Positions 34,914 to 47,192 are shown, counted from the stretch's first letter. The stretch: 64,000 nt of DNA from Tipula vernalis (GCA_958295665.1 OY282560.1:187039561-187103560); one strand, 5' to 3'. A program made the numbers and translations. Notes: generated from the sequence alone by a model not told the origin.

Positions 34914-35592
34914 ATATTATGAAAACCCATACAATGACTAGACGTCAAAAGTTTACAGGAGACAAAAATGACCAAATTTTCCAAAACAGACATGTCCGAA
35001 TGATAACCATTTATCTTTAAAATTTTTAAATATAAAAATTAATTAAGGCCTTTCACATATATTTTGATTCGTTTCCCCAAATAAATTAATTTACGTCATT
35101 ACCGATAAATGTAAAAAATATGGCGTCCAATTATCAGCCGCCAAAAATTATAGCATCACCATTTTTGTTTACAAATCCTTTCTCTTTTAAACCAGTGTGT
35201 ATTTTTTGTTGCGTGCAGCTCTAACCGGATAATATGAGATATCTATTTAGATAATTGAGCTACTGATGTGAATTGGGTGTTCGATTGGTACCCTTCACTT
35301 CAGATAAATGTCAAAAATAAATCATTTTAAATTTAGCTTTTGTTAATTATAGGAGGGATACAAATAAAAAATAAATATAATAACCCAAAATGAAGCCATC
35401 ATTAAACGTTGGCATAAATGCAAATTTAAACTTTAGACCAAACGAATAATTTGTTTTTATTTAATTTCAAGGTCAAAGATGTTTTTTTAAACTCTGTTTT
35501 AATTTTGCTTATTAAATATTTTGTTTGAACCTTAGATTGCTAATTTCAACAAAAGAAATGTAATCAACAGATAAAATATAGTATGTTGTATG
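34914..35592. other. no feature recognised
   Basis: AT-rich spacer between repeat D and the Tc1-like relic, without coding or repeat signal. Confidence 0.35.
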
Positions 35593-36309
35593 TACAGTGA
35601 AACACGAAAGTCTCAAATGATAGGAATTAAAAATTTTATTTTAATTAAATAATGTATTTAATCAAAAAAAATTATAATTCAATAAAAAAAATAAAACTAA
35701 TTTTACGGGTTTCAAAACAAAGCAAAAAATTCGATAAAGTCGCATCACAAAAATCTACATACAGTTGCATTGTTCTATTAGTTCTTAAATTATTACAAAG
35801 TACCGTTATCTTTTTTTTTGGAATTTTCTTGTAAATATACATATATAGGCATCGGCACATTCAGTATTACATTAGCATTTGTCTCGTGCTTCAAATATTT
35901 TTCGGCTTTGAAATTAAAAAATGGTGCGTCGAACCGAACGAAAGTATCAATTGAAATTCGAAATTTAATAATAAAGCTAAAGGATCAGAATAAAAGTTAT
36001 AATGAAATATTTAAAATTGTTGGTAAAAGTCGGGCCATACAAACAATAATACGAAATCTTAATAACAGAGGAAGTGTTCAAAATAAACAAGTAGTATCCA
36101 ATCTGAGGATAAATGCTCCAAAAATAGCGATTGAGAATCAGAACACTACCGGATACGAAAGTAAATACAATTTATTCGGATCCGATGGAAGGGGAAACAT
36201 TTTGCGAAAAACTAACAATGGCTCTTGGTTAGCTTTTCGCCAAGTTTCTTGGATCAATTATTTGTGTGTGTCACATTACATATCTCATCCTGGCTTCTTC
36301 GATGCGTAA
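35593..36309 (+). mobile_element. Tc1-like element remnant
   Basis: The left part begins TACAGTGAAACACGAAAGTC, a plausible Tc1-type end (TACAGTG), about 330 bases before the transposase frame. I did not find the matching right TIR, so the 3' side is truncated or lost. It contains an internally deleted transposase gene. Confidence 0.55.
35926..36309 (+). pseudogene. Tc1-like transposase, N-terminal and catalytic fragments joined
   Basis: The frame is open from 35818 to 36309, but similarity begins near 35926. SIEIRNLIIKLKDQNKSYNE and IFKIVGKSRAIQTIIR form the first helix-turn-helix (DNA-binding) domain of Tc1 transposases. The frame then passes directly to RINAPKIAIEN and YESKYNLFGSDGRGNILRK, normally over a hundred residues later, in the block with the second catalytic Asp (DESKFNLFGSDG). 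The first Asp motif and the C-terminal DDE residue are absent. Sequence before the first domain (a hydrophobic stretch) is read-through of the 5' UTR. Confidence 0.75.
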
Positions 36310-37514
36310 AACAAAATAATGTCAAAAAACAACAAAAACAATTATCTGAATTACCTACCCCAGCAAAATTATTATTCAGATAAATCAGTAGCTAATATTT
36401 TTGACTGAATTGAAGTATGTATACCAAACGAACGGACAAATCACAGTCAGTTAATTCACCACTAACGAACGCACTATAAATATGGTTTTCTTTTTATTAG
36501 AGTTGCCCGACACAATTTGTTTTATTTCCTGGGCTAACTTAAGGGGTGTGATTATGTAAAATTAAATAGTACGTACTCGTAATCGCGACTTTTTGTTGTT
36601 TTAGTAGAACAAAAACCACTTTTACGTACGACAAAATACTTTTTTTAAAGCAAAATTAGCAATATATCCTTGAAATAATTTTAATTAGTTTTTAAAATCA
36701 AATAGAGGAATATTTTAGAATTATTATACATTTAATAGTTTGATTAGTTTATTCCATTTTGATAGGACAGCGGCTCTCGCAGTGAGAGCGGCGATTTTTC
36801 GAAGAGCGTTTGAGAACAAATTTTATAAAAATAAAAAACGTAAGTTCATAAATCATTTATCTTCTTTTTCTAATTTTTTTTTTTTTTTAGAAATGTGTGT
36901 TTAAATAATTAATTTAATTTATTATAATCTTTATTCTGTATGTGAATAATTAATTAGCAGTTAAATATATATCTATTGTATAAAATCATGTGGCTGCATA
37001 GTTAAAATAAATTACAAATGTTGACAATAGTTGATCGGATAAAATCATTTACATTGAAAATCACAACAACAAATGAAACAAACTTTAAGTTAATGAAACA
37101 AGATCTAATCCGGATCAGATCATTCATCAAAATCAGTGCCATGTCATGCGCTACAAAAAGTCAAATCAGCAAATTTTAAACAGACATTTATAAAGGTGAT
37201 GATATATCACTTATTTAAATATTTTTTGTTCTGCTAATTACAATACATTATAATGCATTATAAAGCGATGGTATATTGTTATTTCCGGTGTAGTTAAGTG
37301 GAAATACTTTATAAACTGTATATTTTTAAATAATAAAACAGAATTTAAAATTAATCAAACTTGTCACTCACTAACTATTTGAGGATTAGTGGACTAGATC
37401 CGACCATCGGTAGGCGCACTAATTCCCTAAACAACAAAATTAAACTGTCGTATAAGACGTATTTTCGATAAAAAAATGCTTCACAAACGCAAAGATTTAT
37501 TTTGGATTTAGAGT
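36310..37514. other. no gene recognised
   Basis: AT-rich sequence with a T-run near 36882 and a small hairpin GCTCTCGCAGTGAGAGC near 36773. No protein similarity or repeat partner seen. Confidence 0.35.
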
Positions 37515-37936
37515 TTAAAGTAGCAAGCTGACAAAACGTCTAATAGTTAAGCGTGACTTCTCGCTTCTCCAATAATCATTGATGATAGAGAACGTTTTCT
37601 CAACACTTGCGTTTGTACCGCGAAGGCAAGGCACATAACAGCTTCGATTTTCATCACAAAATATGTTCACTCTTCTTATCTAAATGGTTTCTTGAATATC
37701 GGTCCAACTATTTTTTTGCGTAATAACATCCAGTTAAAACAGTTGAAATCCTTTAGTTGATCAGTCCATTGTTCTAAATTTTCGTAACCCATTTTGTAAA
37801 ACAACAATATCCTATTTGTGAATTTCTGAGACACGTACATTTCTTTCAATTCCTGTAGGGTGCTAATGACTTTCTTTGTAATCATCAAAAAGATTTTGTT
37901 CCACATGGGGAATTTTTTCCACCTGCTTATACCCAT
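37515..37936 (-). pseudogene. hAT-like transposase C-terminal fragment
   Basis: The minus-strand frame 37936-37676 includes YENLEQWTDQLKDFNCFNWM, and a shifted frame continues LRGTNASVEKTFSIINDYWR, SEKSRLTIRRFVSLL to about 37515. The last block matches the hAT dimerisation region of BED-finger-type transposases (PxSNAxVERxFSxxNDxW...KNRL). The catalytic core is not visible. It differs in sequence from the hAT relics at 12325 and 31580. Confidence 0.6.
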
Positions 37937-38009
37937 TCGGAAATATTCCCTTAGTACCGAAAAAAATCAATTTTTATGAATTTTGACAGATGTCATGACA
38001 TGTGGAAAA

Positions 38010-38042
38010 TGGATGTGGAATTCGAGAATAGGGCCCAGGGAT
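38010..38042 (-). repeat. solitary MITE-type end (CTGGGCCCTATTCTCG)
   Basis: In reverse complement the sequence reads CTGGGCCCTATTCTCGAATT, the same terminal theme as several MITEs here. No inverted partner was found nearby. Confidence 0.4.
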
Positions 38043-38452
38043 GCGATTTTGCATCAGTGATAATTTGAACAATAAAAAACTTTTGTCCACGACTAACGTA
38101 TAATATACTCATTATACGTTTGTTTCTTCAATTATAATGACATTCATTATTCACTTCTAGGTTATCTAGTAGCCCCTCTTTCATTATTCACTACTACCAA
38201 ATACAAATTTCATTTTTGAAATTTTATCTAGTAGTCTCTTGCTATTTTCATTTTTATTAAATTGAGACGTCAAAATGTCGACGTCAATTATTTTAGGTTT
38301 ATTTAAAGGATTTGATAATAAAATACAATTTTTTATCGGTCGTGGACAAAGTATCGTATTCTACTCGCTTATAATGGCTGTTATTCACTCAGATGATTTA
38401 CCACGCTCGCCTATCGGCTCGTGTCGGTAAACTTCATCTTCGTGAATAACAG

Positions 38453-39790
38453 TTCGTTTTCTGATTACTTCAGCAGTGTTTTTGGTCCATCAACGGATTC
38501 ATCAAACGAATTAATTGACTCATGTAATAACTCAAATTTTCTATGCGGATATGATCATATTTCTGAAAGTGACATTCTCCTGGTGCTTAATGGGCTAGAC
38601 GCTAACAAAGACAGTGGTCCCGATGATTTACCTAGTAAATTTGTAATTGATACCGGTACATCTTTATCAGGCCTTTAACAATTATTTTTAATAATTCTTT
38701 AAACAGTGGCATATTTCCCAAATTGTGGAAGACATCTTTTATTATTCCAATTTTTAAATCTGGTGTTACTGCAAATGTAATAAATTATCGGGGAATTTGC
38801 ATAAGTAATGTGTTTGCTAAAATTTGTGAGAAGCTTATGTTTGAAATTTCATACAATGAAATGAGAGATTCTATTATTCCATGTCAACATGGATTCGTTC
38901 CTGGGAATTCCACAGTTTGAAACCTATTAGAGTTCACCAGCTTCTTATCAACTCAGTTAGACCACAGTGGCCAAGTGAATACTGTGTACACTGATTTTCA
39001 AAAAGCATTTCACAAAGTTGATCATCAGTTACTTTTAATAAACTGGATGCCTTAAGTATAACAACTAAATTTAAAATCTAGTTGAAGTCATATTTAATAA
39101 AACGTATCGTTTATGTTAAATTTAATGGTGTTTGCTCTGATGAATTTATTCCCACTTCAGGTGTCCCTCAGGGCTCTATACTTGGTCCGTTATTATTTAT
39201 ATTATTTATTAATGATATTGTGCTTAAATTAAAGAGTAACTATCTCCTGTATGCTGATGAAACTAATTTTTAATCATCACATTGATAATATTTGTAGTAG
39301 AGCTAATAGATTACTGGGATTTTTGTTACGTAGATGTCAAGACTTCACTTCTCATCATACTATAATAACTTTACACAGTGCGCTAGTTAGGAGTCAAGTT
39401 GAGTATTGTACACAAATATGGAACCCCTTTTATGACTGTAACCGTATAAGAATTGAATCTATTCAACGCAGATTTACGAGACGTCTATTTAAGAGATTTC
39501 GATTAGATGAATTTGTTCATCCATACATAATACGACTACAAAAATTAAATTTAATGAGCTTAGAATCCCGCCGATTATATTTAGATGAGTTGCTATTATA
39601 TAAAATTGTACATGGAATCGTCCATACCTCCTTCCTCTCAGAAGTTAATTTTTATACTCCCGCCTACAGATCTAGAAATACAAATTTGTTTACACAGTTG
39701 AAAAAATATTGTTTATGTAATGCAAATTGCATTACATGTCAGTCCAGTGCAAGGCTGTATTACAAAATGATACAAAGCTTGCATTAAAAA
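38453..39790 (+). pseudogene. LINE reverse transcriptase and C-terminal domain
   Basis: The frames are 38453-38678, 38723-38920, 39082-39273 and 39251-39787. Motif B is intact; motif C is YADE with the second catalytic Asp altered. Directly after it a deletion of perhaps a few dozen residues joins to the helix-rich thumb region (HHIDNICSRANRLLGF, then ESIQRRFTRRLFKRF). The last 35 codons of the 39251 frame run into the TGCATTA insert. Coding continues beyond the insert from about 40467 (RRAVTSATNIGLASLGYRLT) to a stop near 40638. Confidence 0.8.
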
Positions 39791-40466
39791 TTAGTTTGAT
39801 ACAATTTGCATTGATTTGTAATACAGCAATTAGATTAAATTTTAGTGCAACATTCCATTAGAATATAAAGCAAATTGTAGGAGAACCGTCAATCAACTAC
39901 ATTAAAATTTATCAAAGACTGCATTAATAAAATATTTTAGAAGTATTAAATTTTAAAGTAAGTTGCATTAAAAGCTCCGTAATTTTAGCGATTTTTTTTG
40001 GTTTTTCCGGGGTGTTTCTTTGTTTTCGGTGCCTTGAGTTTAAGGGTCGAAATCTCAGGGAGATAATAACTTTTAAATTAAGAACTGAAAAGCTTACATT
40101 AAAACATAATAGATATTTTCGAATCCGGAAAACTAAATTATTAAAGATTTATTAAGCTGCTTATATGTCATGTAGTCAGTTTGATTTAGTGAATTTTATA
40201 TTGGCAATGCAAAACTCGTGCAAGATCTTATTATTCATATATACATTTAAGTCCGCTTGTTTTAGCGAATTTTATGTTGGTATAGTTTTTAAATTTGAGC
40301 AGGTTGCTTTAAAATGTTTAATAGTTGTATTAAAAATATTTTTTAATGCAAATACTGCTTTAGAAATTCATTTTAACGCAATTACACTTTACAATTTAAT
40401 AATCACTTGCATTACATAAGTCGTAATGCAAGGCTTGCATTAAAAATTAAAGTTATTTTTTCAACT
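39695..40466. repeat. TIR insert with scattered TGCATTA motifs
   Basis: CAGTTGAAAAAATA at 39695 is mirrored by TATTTTTTCAACTG ending at 40466, within LINE C-terminal coding that continues on both sides. The interior repeats TGCATTA or TAATGCA at irregular spacing (about 39727, 39780, 39920, 39964, 40408, 40423, 40436). The frame at 40165-40419 is hydrophobic AT-rich translation without similarity. No clear target duplication is seen beyond the shared CAGTTG. Confidence 0.6.
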
Positions 40467-40874
40467 GCGTAGAGCTGTAACTTCAGCAACAAATATTGGG
40501 CTGGCCTCGCTAGGCTACCGCCTAACGAGGAATCATGACTTGTTTTTTAGTGATGGCAGCATTGATATTTTTAATAAATCGGTTAATATATTTAAAAATT
40601 CTGTACGAAATATAATTAGTAAATATTTAATTTCTTAGTTTAAGTAATAATATCCAGATCTATATTGTAATTATGATTATCTAGAGTAAAATTTTTGTAT
40701 TTGTTTTTCATTTTCATTTTCTTAATTTTGAATTTATTGTATTTTTCGATGTATTGTATTTTCTTCTGTAAATGTGAGACAGAGTGTAAATGGAGCTTAT
40801 GCTCTGCATTCTGCCCGAGTTATACATAAAATAAAATAAAACAGCTATCATTATATACTCGTTGAATAATATAC

Positions 40875-41366
40875 TATTCATTCCCATCTAGTCATCCGTT
40901 TTAATTTTTTTTCATTGCACGATATTGGAACCAAATAAGTGAAAAGTCACCCTGAAATACTCACACCTACAAAACCTCTTATTAATTTAGCTGGTGATGC
41001 AGTGTGAATAGGATAGTTTTATAAATTATTAAAGAATTCTTCAGGAAAATAAAAGTTAGATTTATTGACCTTAGAACACAACGCGCTTTTTGTTTGAAAG
41101 AAGTTAAAATTCGTCAATTTAAAATTGTTAAGTTGACGCAAATTCCAAAAATAATTCTCGTTTGACAGTCGCTTATAATTATTTTCGAATGTACTATATT
41201 CTATGGTATTACCTTATTTACTTTCTGAAATCCTTCTGAAAAACTTAAAGAATTTTGGGATATTTTAACAACCCAAGCTATACCATATTTATAGCAACTG
41301 CATCTTATAGTGGAAAATACTTATAGAATACTTCATACAATATTAGTGTCCCGTGTCATTGTAATA
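40875..41366. other. no feature recognised
   Basis: AT-rich spacer between repeat D and the MITE at 41367; no coding or repeat signal. Confidence 0.35.
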
Positions 41367-41595
41367 GCCTTGACAGACTGCGATTTATTAAATCCGATTT
41401 AGCTAAATTCGTTTTAAATAACGGTTAATACACTTAAACTGTTATTGTTTTCATAGTATTTGTCAAATTAATACACTCCCATTACATCGTTTTAGTCATT
41501 AAACTCAAAATAAAGCATAAATACCGTAAATCTAACTACGGCTAATCTCGAAAATTCACTAAATCGGATTTATTAAACCATAGTCTGTCTAGGGC
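41367..41595. repeat. MITE family C, complete copy
   Basis: GCCTTGACAGACTGCGATTT at the left and GCCCTAGACAGACTATGGTT (right, reverse complement) open TIRs of about 45 bases that share ATTAAATCCGATTTAG. Single ends of the same family lie at 30015-30056 and 56750-56813. Confidence 0.8.
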
Positions 41596-41658
41596 TTAAG
41601 CCTAGCACAATGAATAATTATTTTGCCTTTGCTTTTCTTCTCGATTAAATCAAATTTA

Positions 41659-41700
41659 TTGAAATTTAAATGTTTGAAAATTCAAACATTTAAATTTCAA
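41659..41700. repeat. perfect palindrome, 20-bp arms
   Basis: TTGAAATTTAAATGTTTGAA is followed after two bases by its exact reverse complement. It is AT-rich, and may be a MITE core or a cruciform-forming site. Confidence 0.9.
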
Positions 41701-44608
41701 AATAGGCATAATACGAAAAACAATAAATTCTGCTGTTTGCTTTGTTTACACCGAATCAAATTTATCATTTCATTTCATCGCTGAACGGGAATCGCACCCC
41801 AGAACTCCAAAATAATATAAAATATTGATAGTTTTGGTCGAAATTGTGTACAAAGATAGACTTTGGTAATAAGTAGTTTGTGTTAGCTTTAAGGTCTATT
41901 CGAGTTTAGAATAGAGGGGGCTGCAGTGGAAGAGAAAACTGCCAAACAGATTTCCTCAAAATTGGCACCGACAATTGTTTTGTTGTGTTGCTAACAAATT
42001 TGAAAATCCATCATCTACCTGTTTACAAAATTTGAAGTCGATTAAATCATTGTGTGGCAATTTAACAAAAAATAGTAAAAAACTTGTTCAACTGTTTTTC
42101 GAGGTAATATCAAAATTTTCGAAGACATACCCGTGGGAAACCGAATAGGTAACCGTGTAACATGGAATTCAAATTTGTAAATTTACCTGTGATGGCAAAT
42201 AATATCGTCATCATTTCAAAATAAGATATATCTAGTAAGCATTGAAATATAAATTATTCCCGAAAAGTTTTATTGACATTTTATTGATTCCAATTTCAAT
42301 GACATGTTGATCGATACATTATTTGTGAATTGATTTAATAAAATCGCATTTAAAGGTATTATTTCTGAGAAATAAATTCTCTTGATATTAAAGGTCCTAT
42401 ATATAAATCTTAATGGCAAATTATTATGGGACAGCCTTTAAAAAAATATCACTCATTTAGGGCAGAGGAGTTTGAGGAATTAGGTGGTAGGAGATATGGA
42501 TAATGAAATGCAATGTCTTTGTATTATTGCTTGTGTTGCGAGCCTTACTCCCAGCCAACTCTCACGTTGCTCACATAATGTTCTGATCTGAACAAACGGT
42601 ACAACTTTTAGAAAAGAAATTTTGAATATTGTGGATGCTCTCTGAACGAAGAATCTTGAAGGATTTTCAACAATATACTAGAGATGTAGGTTTCAGTTCT
42701 AAATAAAATAATATAACATTAATTGTGAGTCTGTGATTTGGCGGGTTGCGAGTATTTAACAAAACCCGTGACATCTTACCCGTGAATCGTAACAGTTTCT
42801 TTGGCGATCTATCTTTGTGGGAACAGAATCATTCGGAGAGTCTGATAGACCCAATTTTTTTTTTAATTGCTTAACTAAACAAAACTGCTTGATAATGGAT
42901 CAAAATTAATAGGGCCTTTGAAACTTTGTTCTCAAAATTCTTTTAATATTTTTGTGCAATTTTTCTATACTAAGGAAATATGAACGTAGAGGCTCAAATA
43001 ATTTGATGTGAGTTTTAGCCATCTTATTTTTGAAAACCCCAAGATTTTTTATACTACACGGAAGCTTCGGCGGAAAATTGTTTTAAATTAATCACTCTTA
43101 CTGTATATATGTGCAATATGTGCATTACACCCGATCCCAATAATATTTTTATTTAAAATATGCTAATTTTATTTGGTAAACATTATTTTCTCCGTTTTTC
43201 CACCAAAATCAATATTATTTAATTAATCTTATCTGATAAATTATGTTTTTCAACTATATCACATATGTATACGTTTTTAAAGTATCTCAGAAGATTCACC
43301 TTCTACAGAATCCAAATTCAGAATTTTAATTTGAACGCCGGTTTATTGATTAAAATTACTGACTAGAACAGTATAGAGTTTAATCCCGTTTTGGTTTGAC
43401 GCGTCTGATAATATTGTTACAAAATTTGCCTCATAAGATCTTTTTCTAACAGCTCATCTAAGAATTTTTTAAATAAGTTCATAACTATTAATATACATTT
43501 AGTTCTATGGCACAAGTAAACTTTTGATTAGAAAGTTCCGATAAGCTTGTATGTGCAGTCCATACTTCGAAAGCTTTAGTTTTGAAGTATGGTCTGTTAT
43601 ACGATGGTTCCCTCACCTCAGCAATTGCCAAATTTTTTTCATCCGATCTAAAGGTTGTCAGTTTTACTGATGAAGCTATCGCATCGAGACATCTCTTACC
43701 CGTGTTATGGTAACTTACCCTTCCTACCCTTCATATGTTGCATTTGAGAACAGTACCATAACTTTTTTTTGATTTCTACTGACAATGAAAATTTTTTCTT
43801 TAATTCTTTCTTTAAATTCTTTCTTTTTTCTTATCATTTTACCTTTTAACTATTTTTCAAAACGCGTTAGAAGCTATTTAAATTTTAAAACGAATTTTTT
43901 AATATGAATTAAAATTGAGAAACCGGTTGATACTGAATTCGCCGACAAATTCGAATATAAAACAAAACAAACAAACAGTTTCGAATATAAAAAAAAAATT
44001 GAGAACGATTACTTACAATTTCTTATTCCTATCCTATATTTAAAATTCTTAAAGAAAATGGTTGATACGCTAACAGTTTCTCGTGATTTCAAATCAAATG
44101 TACATAAATTATAACAAAAAAAAATACCTATGTGAAATTGTGTTAAGTTTATTTCTGTAAATGAGAATTAAAAAGGAGTACAGGGGGTATTTCTAAAGGA
44201 GTACTAAATGGGTACAAAATAGTGGAGGAGTATACGATTGTTGAAAGGAATTCTGTAGCTTATTTAACCTAGTTTCACTCTAGGTTTCACCCTACACTTT
44301 CTCTATAAACAAAGTCGTGTAAAAATAAAAACATGGAAATACAATAAAATGCCGTTTCAAATAAACCATTTGAACATTATTTTGGAAATTGTTTTGATTT
44401 ATTTCTAATGATTTCGATCCTGTTTAAACTCGACCATAAGTTTACTTGGCATTTTAAACGATAAAATAGATAACTCCAAGTTGATCCAAAGTTAACTATA
44501 CGATGGCTCAACCCCAAGTATAAACTCAGCATTCTGAGTTTTGAATACTTTATTATGTATACATTTAAAGTGTTTATAAGACGGTTAAACTTAACGTTCA
44601 GCGTGTTG
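41701..44608. other. no gene recognised
   Basis: About 2.9 kb of AT-rich sequence. A 20-mer at 42020-42039 (TGTTTACAAAATTTGAAGTC) is identical to 11644-11663, a hint of an old dispersed repeat. A small hairpin around CATACTTCGAAAG / TTTTGAAGTATG lies near 43560-43595. No coding similarity found. Confidence 0.4.
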
Positions 44609-44613
44609 CTTAA

Positions 44614-44778
44614 TATTGGAGTATTTATCCTATAGATTATCCCAATAACTGTTCACATAAATGATGAACACAACGCAGAAAAAAAACAAAGTTACAAAGA
44701 ATGAGTTCATTATTCAACGGTTACTTAACGGTAAGGGATTTCAAAACATTACTTCGTTTTTAATATATTATTTCAACA
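44614..44778 (-). repeat. copia 3' LTR
   Basis: On the minus strand it starts TGTTGAAATAATA and ends near TACTCCAATA. It pairs with 48160-48335. Interior sequence next to it (gaaagcggagaag on the minus strand) is a plausible polypurine tract. Confidence 0.8.
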
Positions 44779-44829
44779 CTTCTCCGCTTTCAAATACTCT
44801 ATTTAATATACGCCAGTTGCTTCTTTGAA

Positions 44830-46130
44830 TTAGTGTATTTTTGATTTTGATAACGGTTTGGTTATCATGTCTGCAATCATTTCATCAGTAGCACAATAAT
44901 TACATTCAATAATGCCTTTGTCGATATTGTCCTTCAGTGAACAAACCTTTGTATCAATATATTTGGAACGGTCGGACAATTTTTCTTCTTTGACAAACTT
45001 TAGACAACATTGGTTATCATCTTGCATAATGGTGGGACCATTCATCTCAATATCAAAATCGCTAAATACTCGCCTCAACCATTTCGCCTCCCTAACTTAA
45101 GTCACATAAAGCAATGAACTCAGACTCCATTGGAAGAAACAGCCACTATATCCTGCTTTTTGCTTCTCCAACTGACTGTTGCACCATAAGTTTTGAATAC
45201 AAAACTATCATTTGATTTTCGCGTTATTTTGCATTCCGCAAAATTAGCATCGGCAAACCCAATCAGCTCACTTTCTTTATAGTTGTGGAACAAATTTAAT
45301 TTTAAATCAATTGATCCTTTTAAATATTTTAAGATTCTTTTTGCCTCATTCCAACCTTTTGTGATAATATAGCCACGCTTGCTGCAATATCTGGCCTGGT
45401 ATTTGTTGATATGTACAATAGACTTCCATAATTAACATTCAATGGTATTTCTTTAACACTTTGTTAATATAAATTTATTGATTGATGGAAAACATTCCAT
45501 CTTCTTTTCTAATCACTTGTATGCCAAGATATGATCTAACTTCTACTAAATTTTGTAAATTAAATTTTGGCTTTAGGTAATGTCTCTTCAAATTTCTTAA
45601 CCAAATTATTATTTTTGCTCGTGACTAGCATATCATCGACATAAATAATGGCATAACAAATATCATCGCCTTCAATTTGTTTATATAAACATTGATAATT
45701 TTTACTTTGTGTAAAACCAGAATCCAATAATAATTTGTGTACTGGCTGGTTTCAAATTCGTGCTGATTGTTTTAGGCCATATAAACTCCGTTTAAGTAAC
45801 CAACTTGAAGTTCCTTTCGTTCAGTAATGAAACCAGGGGGTTGCTTCATGTATATTTCTTCACTTAAATCACCATGCAGAAATGCGGTTTTTGCATCATA
45901 GTGATAAACTTGCATAACTCGTTTGGCGTGCCACTGGAACAAAAAATTCATTATAATCGAAACCATATTTCTGGATAAAACCTTGAACGACTAACCTGGC
46001 CTTAAATCGCGTTATTTCACCTTTCTCGGTTTTCTTAATTTTATATATCCTCTTACAACCGATGGGTTTTCTATTAAAGGGTAAATTAACTAGTTCCCAC
46101 GTTTTATTTTCATGTAGGGAATTCATTTCT
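44830..46130 (-). pseudogene. copia reverse transcriptase and RNase H
   Basis: Minus strand, N to C: MNSLHENKTWELVNLP, GCKRIYKIKKTEKGEITRFK, ARLVVQGFIQKYGFDYNEFF (46126-45896), VYHYDAKTAFLHGDLSEEIY with MKQPPGF (catalytic Asp block), and AIIYVDDMLVTSK near 45615-45655 with the YVDD box intact. Then LLYISTNTRPDIAAS, GFADANFAECKITRKS, TVSWRSKKQDIVAVSS (RNase H), and SDRSKYIDTKVCSLKD, ending ADMITKPL at 44830. Frameshifts and stops (for example a W-to-stop before the YVDD block) separate the parts. Confidence 0.9.
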
Positions 46131-46448
46131 TAGGTCGATGTTGCCCATAAGTTCCTCATTTTTAGCAGTCAGGTCGGTTATGGAATCGTTACTATCAGAA
46201 AGAAACTCCATTTAGCCGTAATGCATTATCAGCCAAAATATTTTCTGTAACATCTATATGCGTGTCCTTATTTCTGTAAATTAATTCCTTGGATTCATTC
46301 AATTCACATACAGGAACATCAAATTCAGTTTCCAATTTTGGCCTGTTCTGTAAAAACTGAACATCTCTGCTGATTATTATTTTTCCGGTTTTATTTTCTT
46401 AACATCTATACGCTTTAGATTTAGTGACATAACCAACGAAAACTGCTG

Positions 46449-47192
46449 CTATGGATTTATTCTCAATTTTATGTCTCTTTTGTGGCGGCACCAAAACATA
46501 TAACATTCGGAACCAAAAATTGTTAACTGGGTAAGGTTTGGTTTGGTACCAAACCCATTTTCAAATGGTATGGTTAAAATCGATCTTCCAGATAAACGAT
46601 TCTGCATATAATTCGCAATAAAAACTGTTTCAGCCCAAAATACGTATGGCATTCCGGCATCAATGATCATGTACCGTGCCATTTCTACCAGCGTCCGATT
46701 CTTACTTTCGCTGCTGTTGAATTCCTTCACTTTTCAAATACAACTCAAACTGTTTGTTTTCGTATTCGCCACCTCTATCTGATCTTATACACTTGGGCTT
46801 CTTATTAAACATAGTTTTCACCATTTCAAAATATTCCTTAAATTTTTCAAACACCTCTGATTTCTTTTCTAACAAAAATATTGTTGTATATCGGGAGAAA
46901 TCATCTATTAATGTTAGAATATATGTTTTACCGGAAGCTGACGCTGTCCTCATTGGTCCACATACAAGCATATTTTGTGCACGTTGTGCACCCTATACTT
47001 TACAACTATACAACCAGTATGATAAGATTCAATACTATTTTCGATATTATTCTCCGTAATCAGAGCCTTGTTTGGTTCCTTTAAAACGTACAAATTTCCC
47101 TGATCTTCGGCTACTGCTGCATGCCGTTCAATTAGACTGATTTCACATCGTTTGGCTTTCGTAAATTTCACGTTGCAGCCTTTTTCAATCAA
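46449..47192 (-). pseudogene. copia GAG-pre-integrase and integrase
   Basis: 47192-46950 holds the pre-integrase zinc-binding region, decayed (HTGCIVVKYRVHNVHKICL). The integrase core follows: TLIDDFSRYTTIFLLEKKSE (first catalytic Asp), IRSDRGGEYENKQFELYL (second Asp), and ESKNRTLVEMARYMI (catalytic Glu region, in a shifted frame), then FWAETVFIANYMQNRL. The three catalytic residues appear to survive, but the frames do not. Integrase would insert the cDNA into nuclear DNA. Confidence 0.85.

Larger units (their letters stand above)
38453..40838 (+). mobile_element. 5'-truncated CR1/Jockey-type LINE with target duplication
   Basis: The 5' end is at 38453 within polymerase-side coding. Target duplication AACAG lies at 38448-38452 and 40839-40843, and the 3' tail is (ATAAA)n. 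Coding blocks: ANKDSGPDDLPSKFV; WKTSFIIPIFKSG; NYRGICISNVFAKICEKLM; HGFVPGNST; VYTDFQKAFHKVDHQ (motif A, frameshifted, near 38980); TSGVPQGSILGPLLFILFIN (motif B); LLYADETNF (motif C, YADD changed to YADE). Then LLGFLLRRCQDF...VEYCTQIWNPFYD and the C-terminal region to about 40638. A deletion follows motif C. A TGCATTA-rich insert splits the C-terminal part. Confidence 0.85.
38079..40874 (-). repeat. interspersed repeat D, copy 2, split by a LINE
   Basis: This is the inverted copy of 34509-34913: ACTTTTGTCCACGAC at 38079 through GTGAATAACAG ending 38452, then resuming CTATCATTATATACTCG and ending ATAATATACT at 40874. The intervening 38453-40838 is a LINE with a 5-bp duplication AACAG. Joining the two flanks restores collinearity with copy 1. 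Confidence 0.8.

Noticed and set aside
40165..40419. an 84-codon hydrophobic open frame
   Set aside because: AT-rich translation within a TGCATTA-rich non-coding insert, with no similarity and no conserved start context.
40875..40905. a target duplication (CTAGTCAT) shared by the flanks of repeat D copies
   Set aside because: The matching words lie at different distances from the element ends and in flanks that do not otherwise correspond.
46754..47084. plus-strand open frames of about 100 codons
   Set aside because: They are antisense shadows of the copia integrase.
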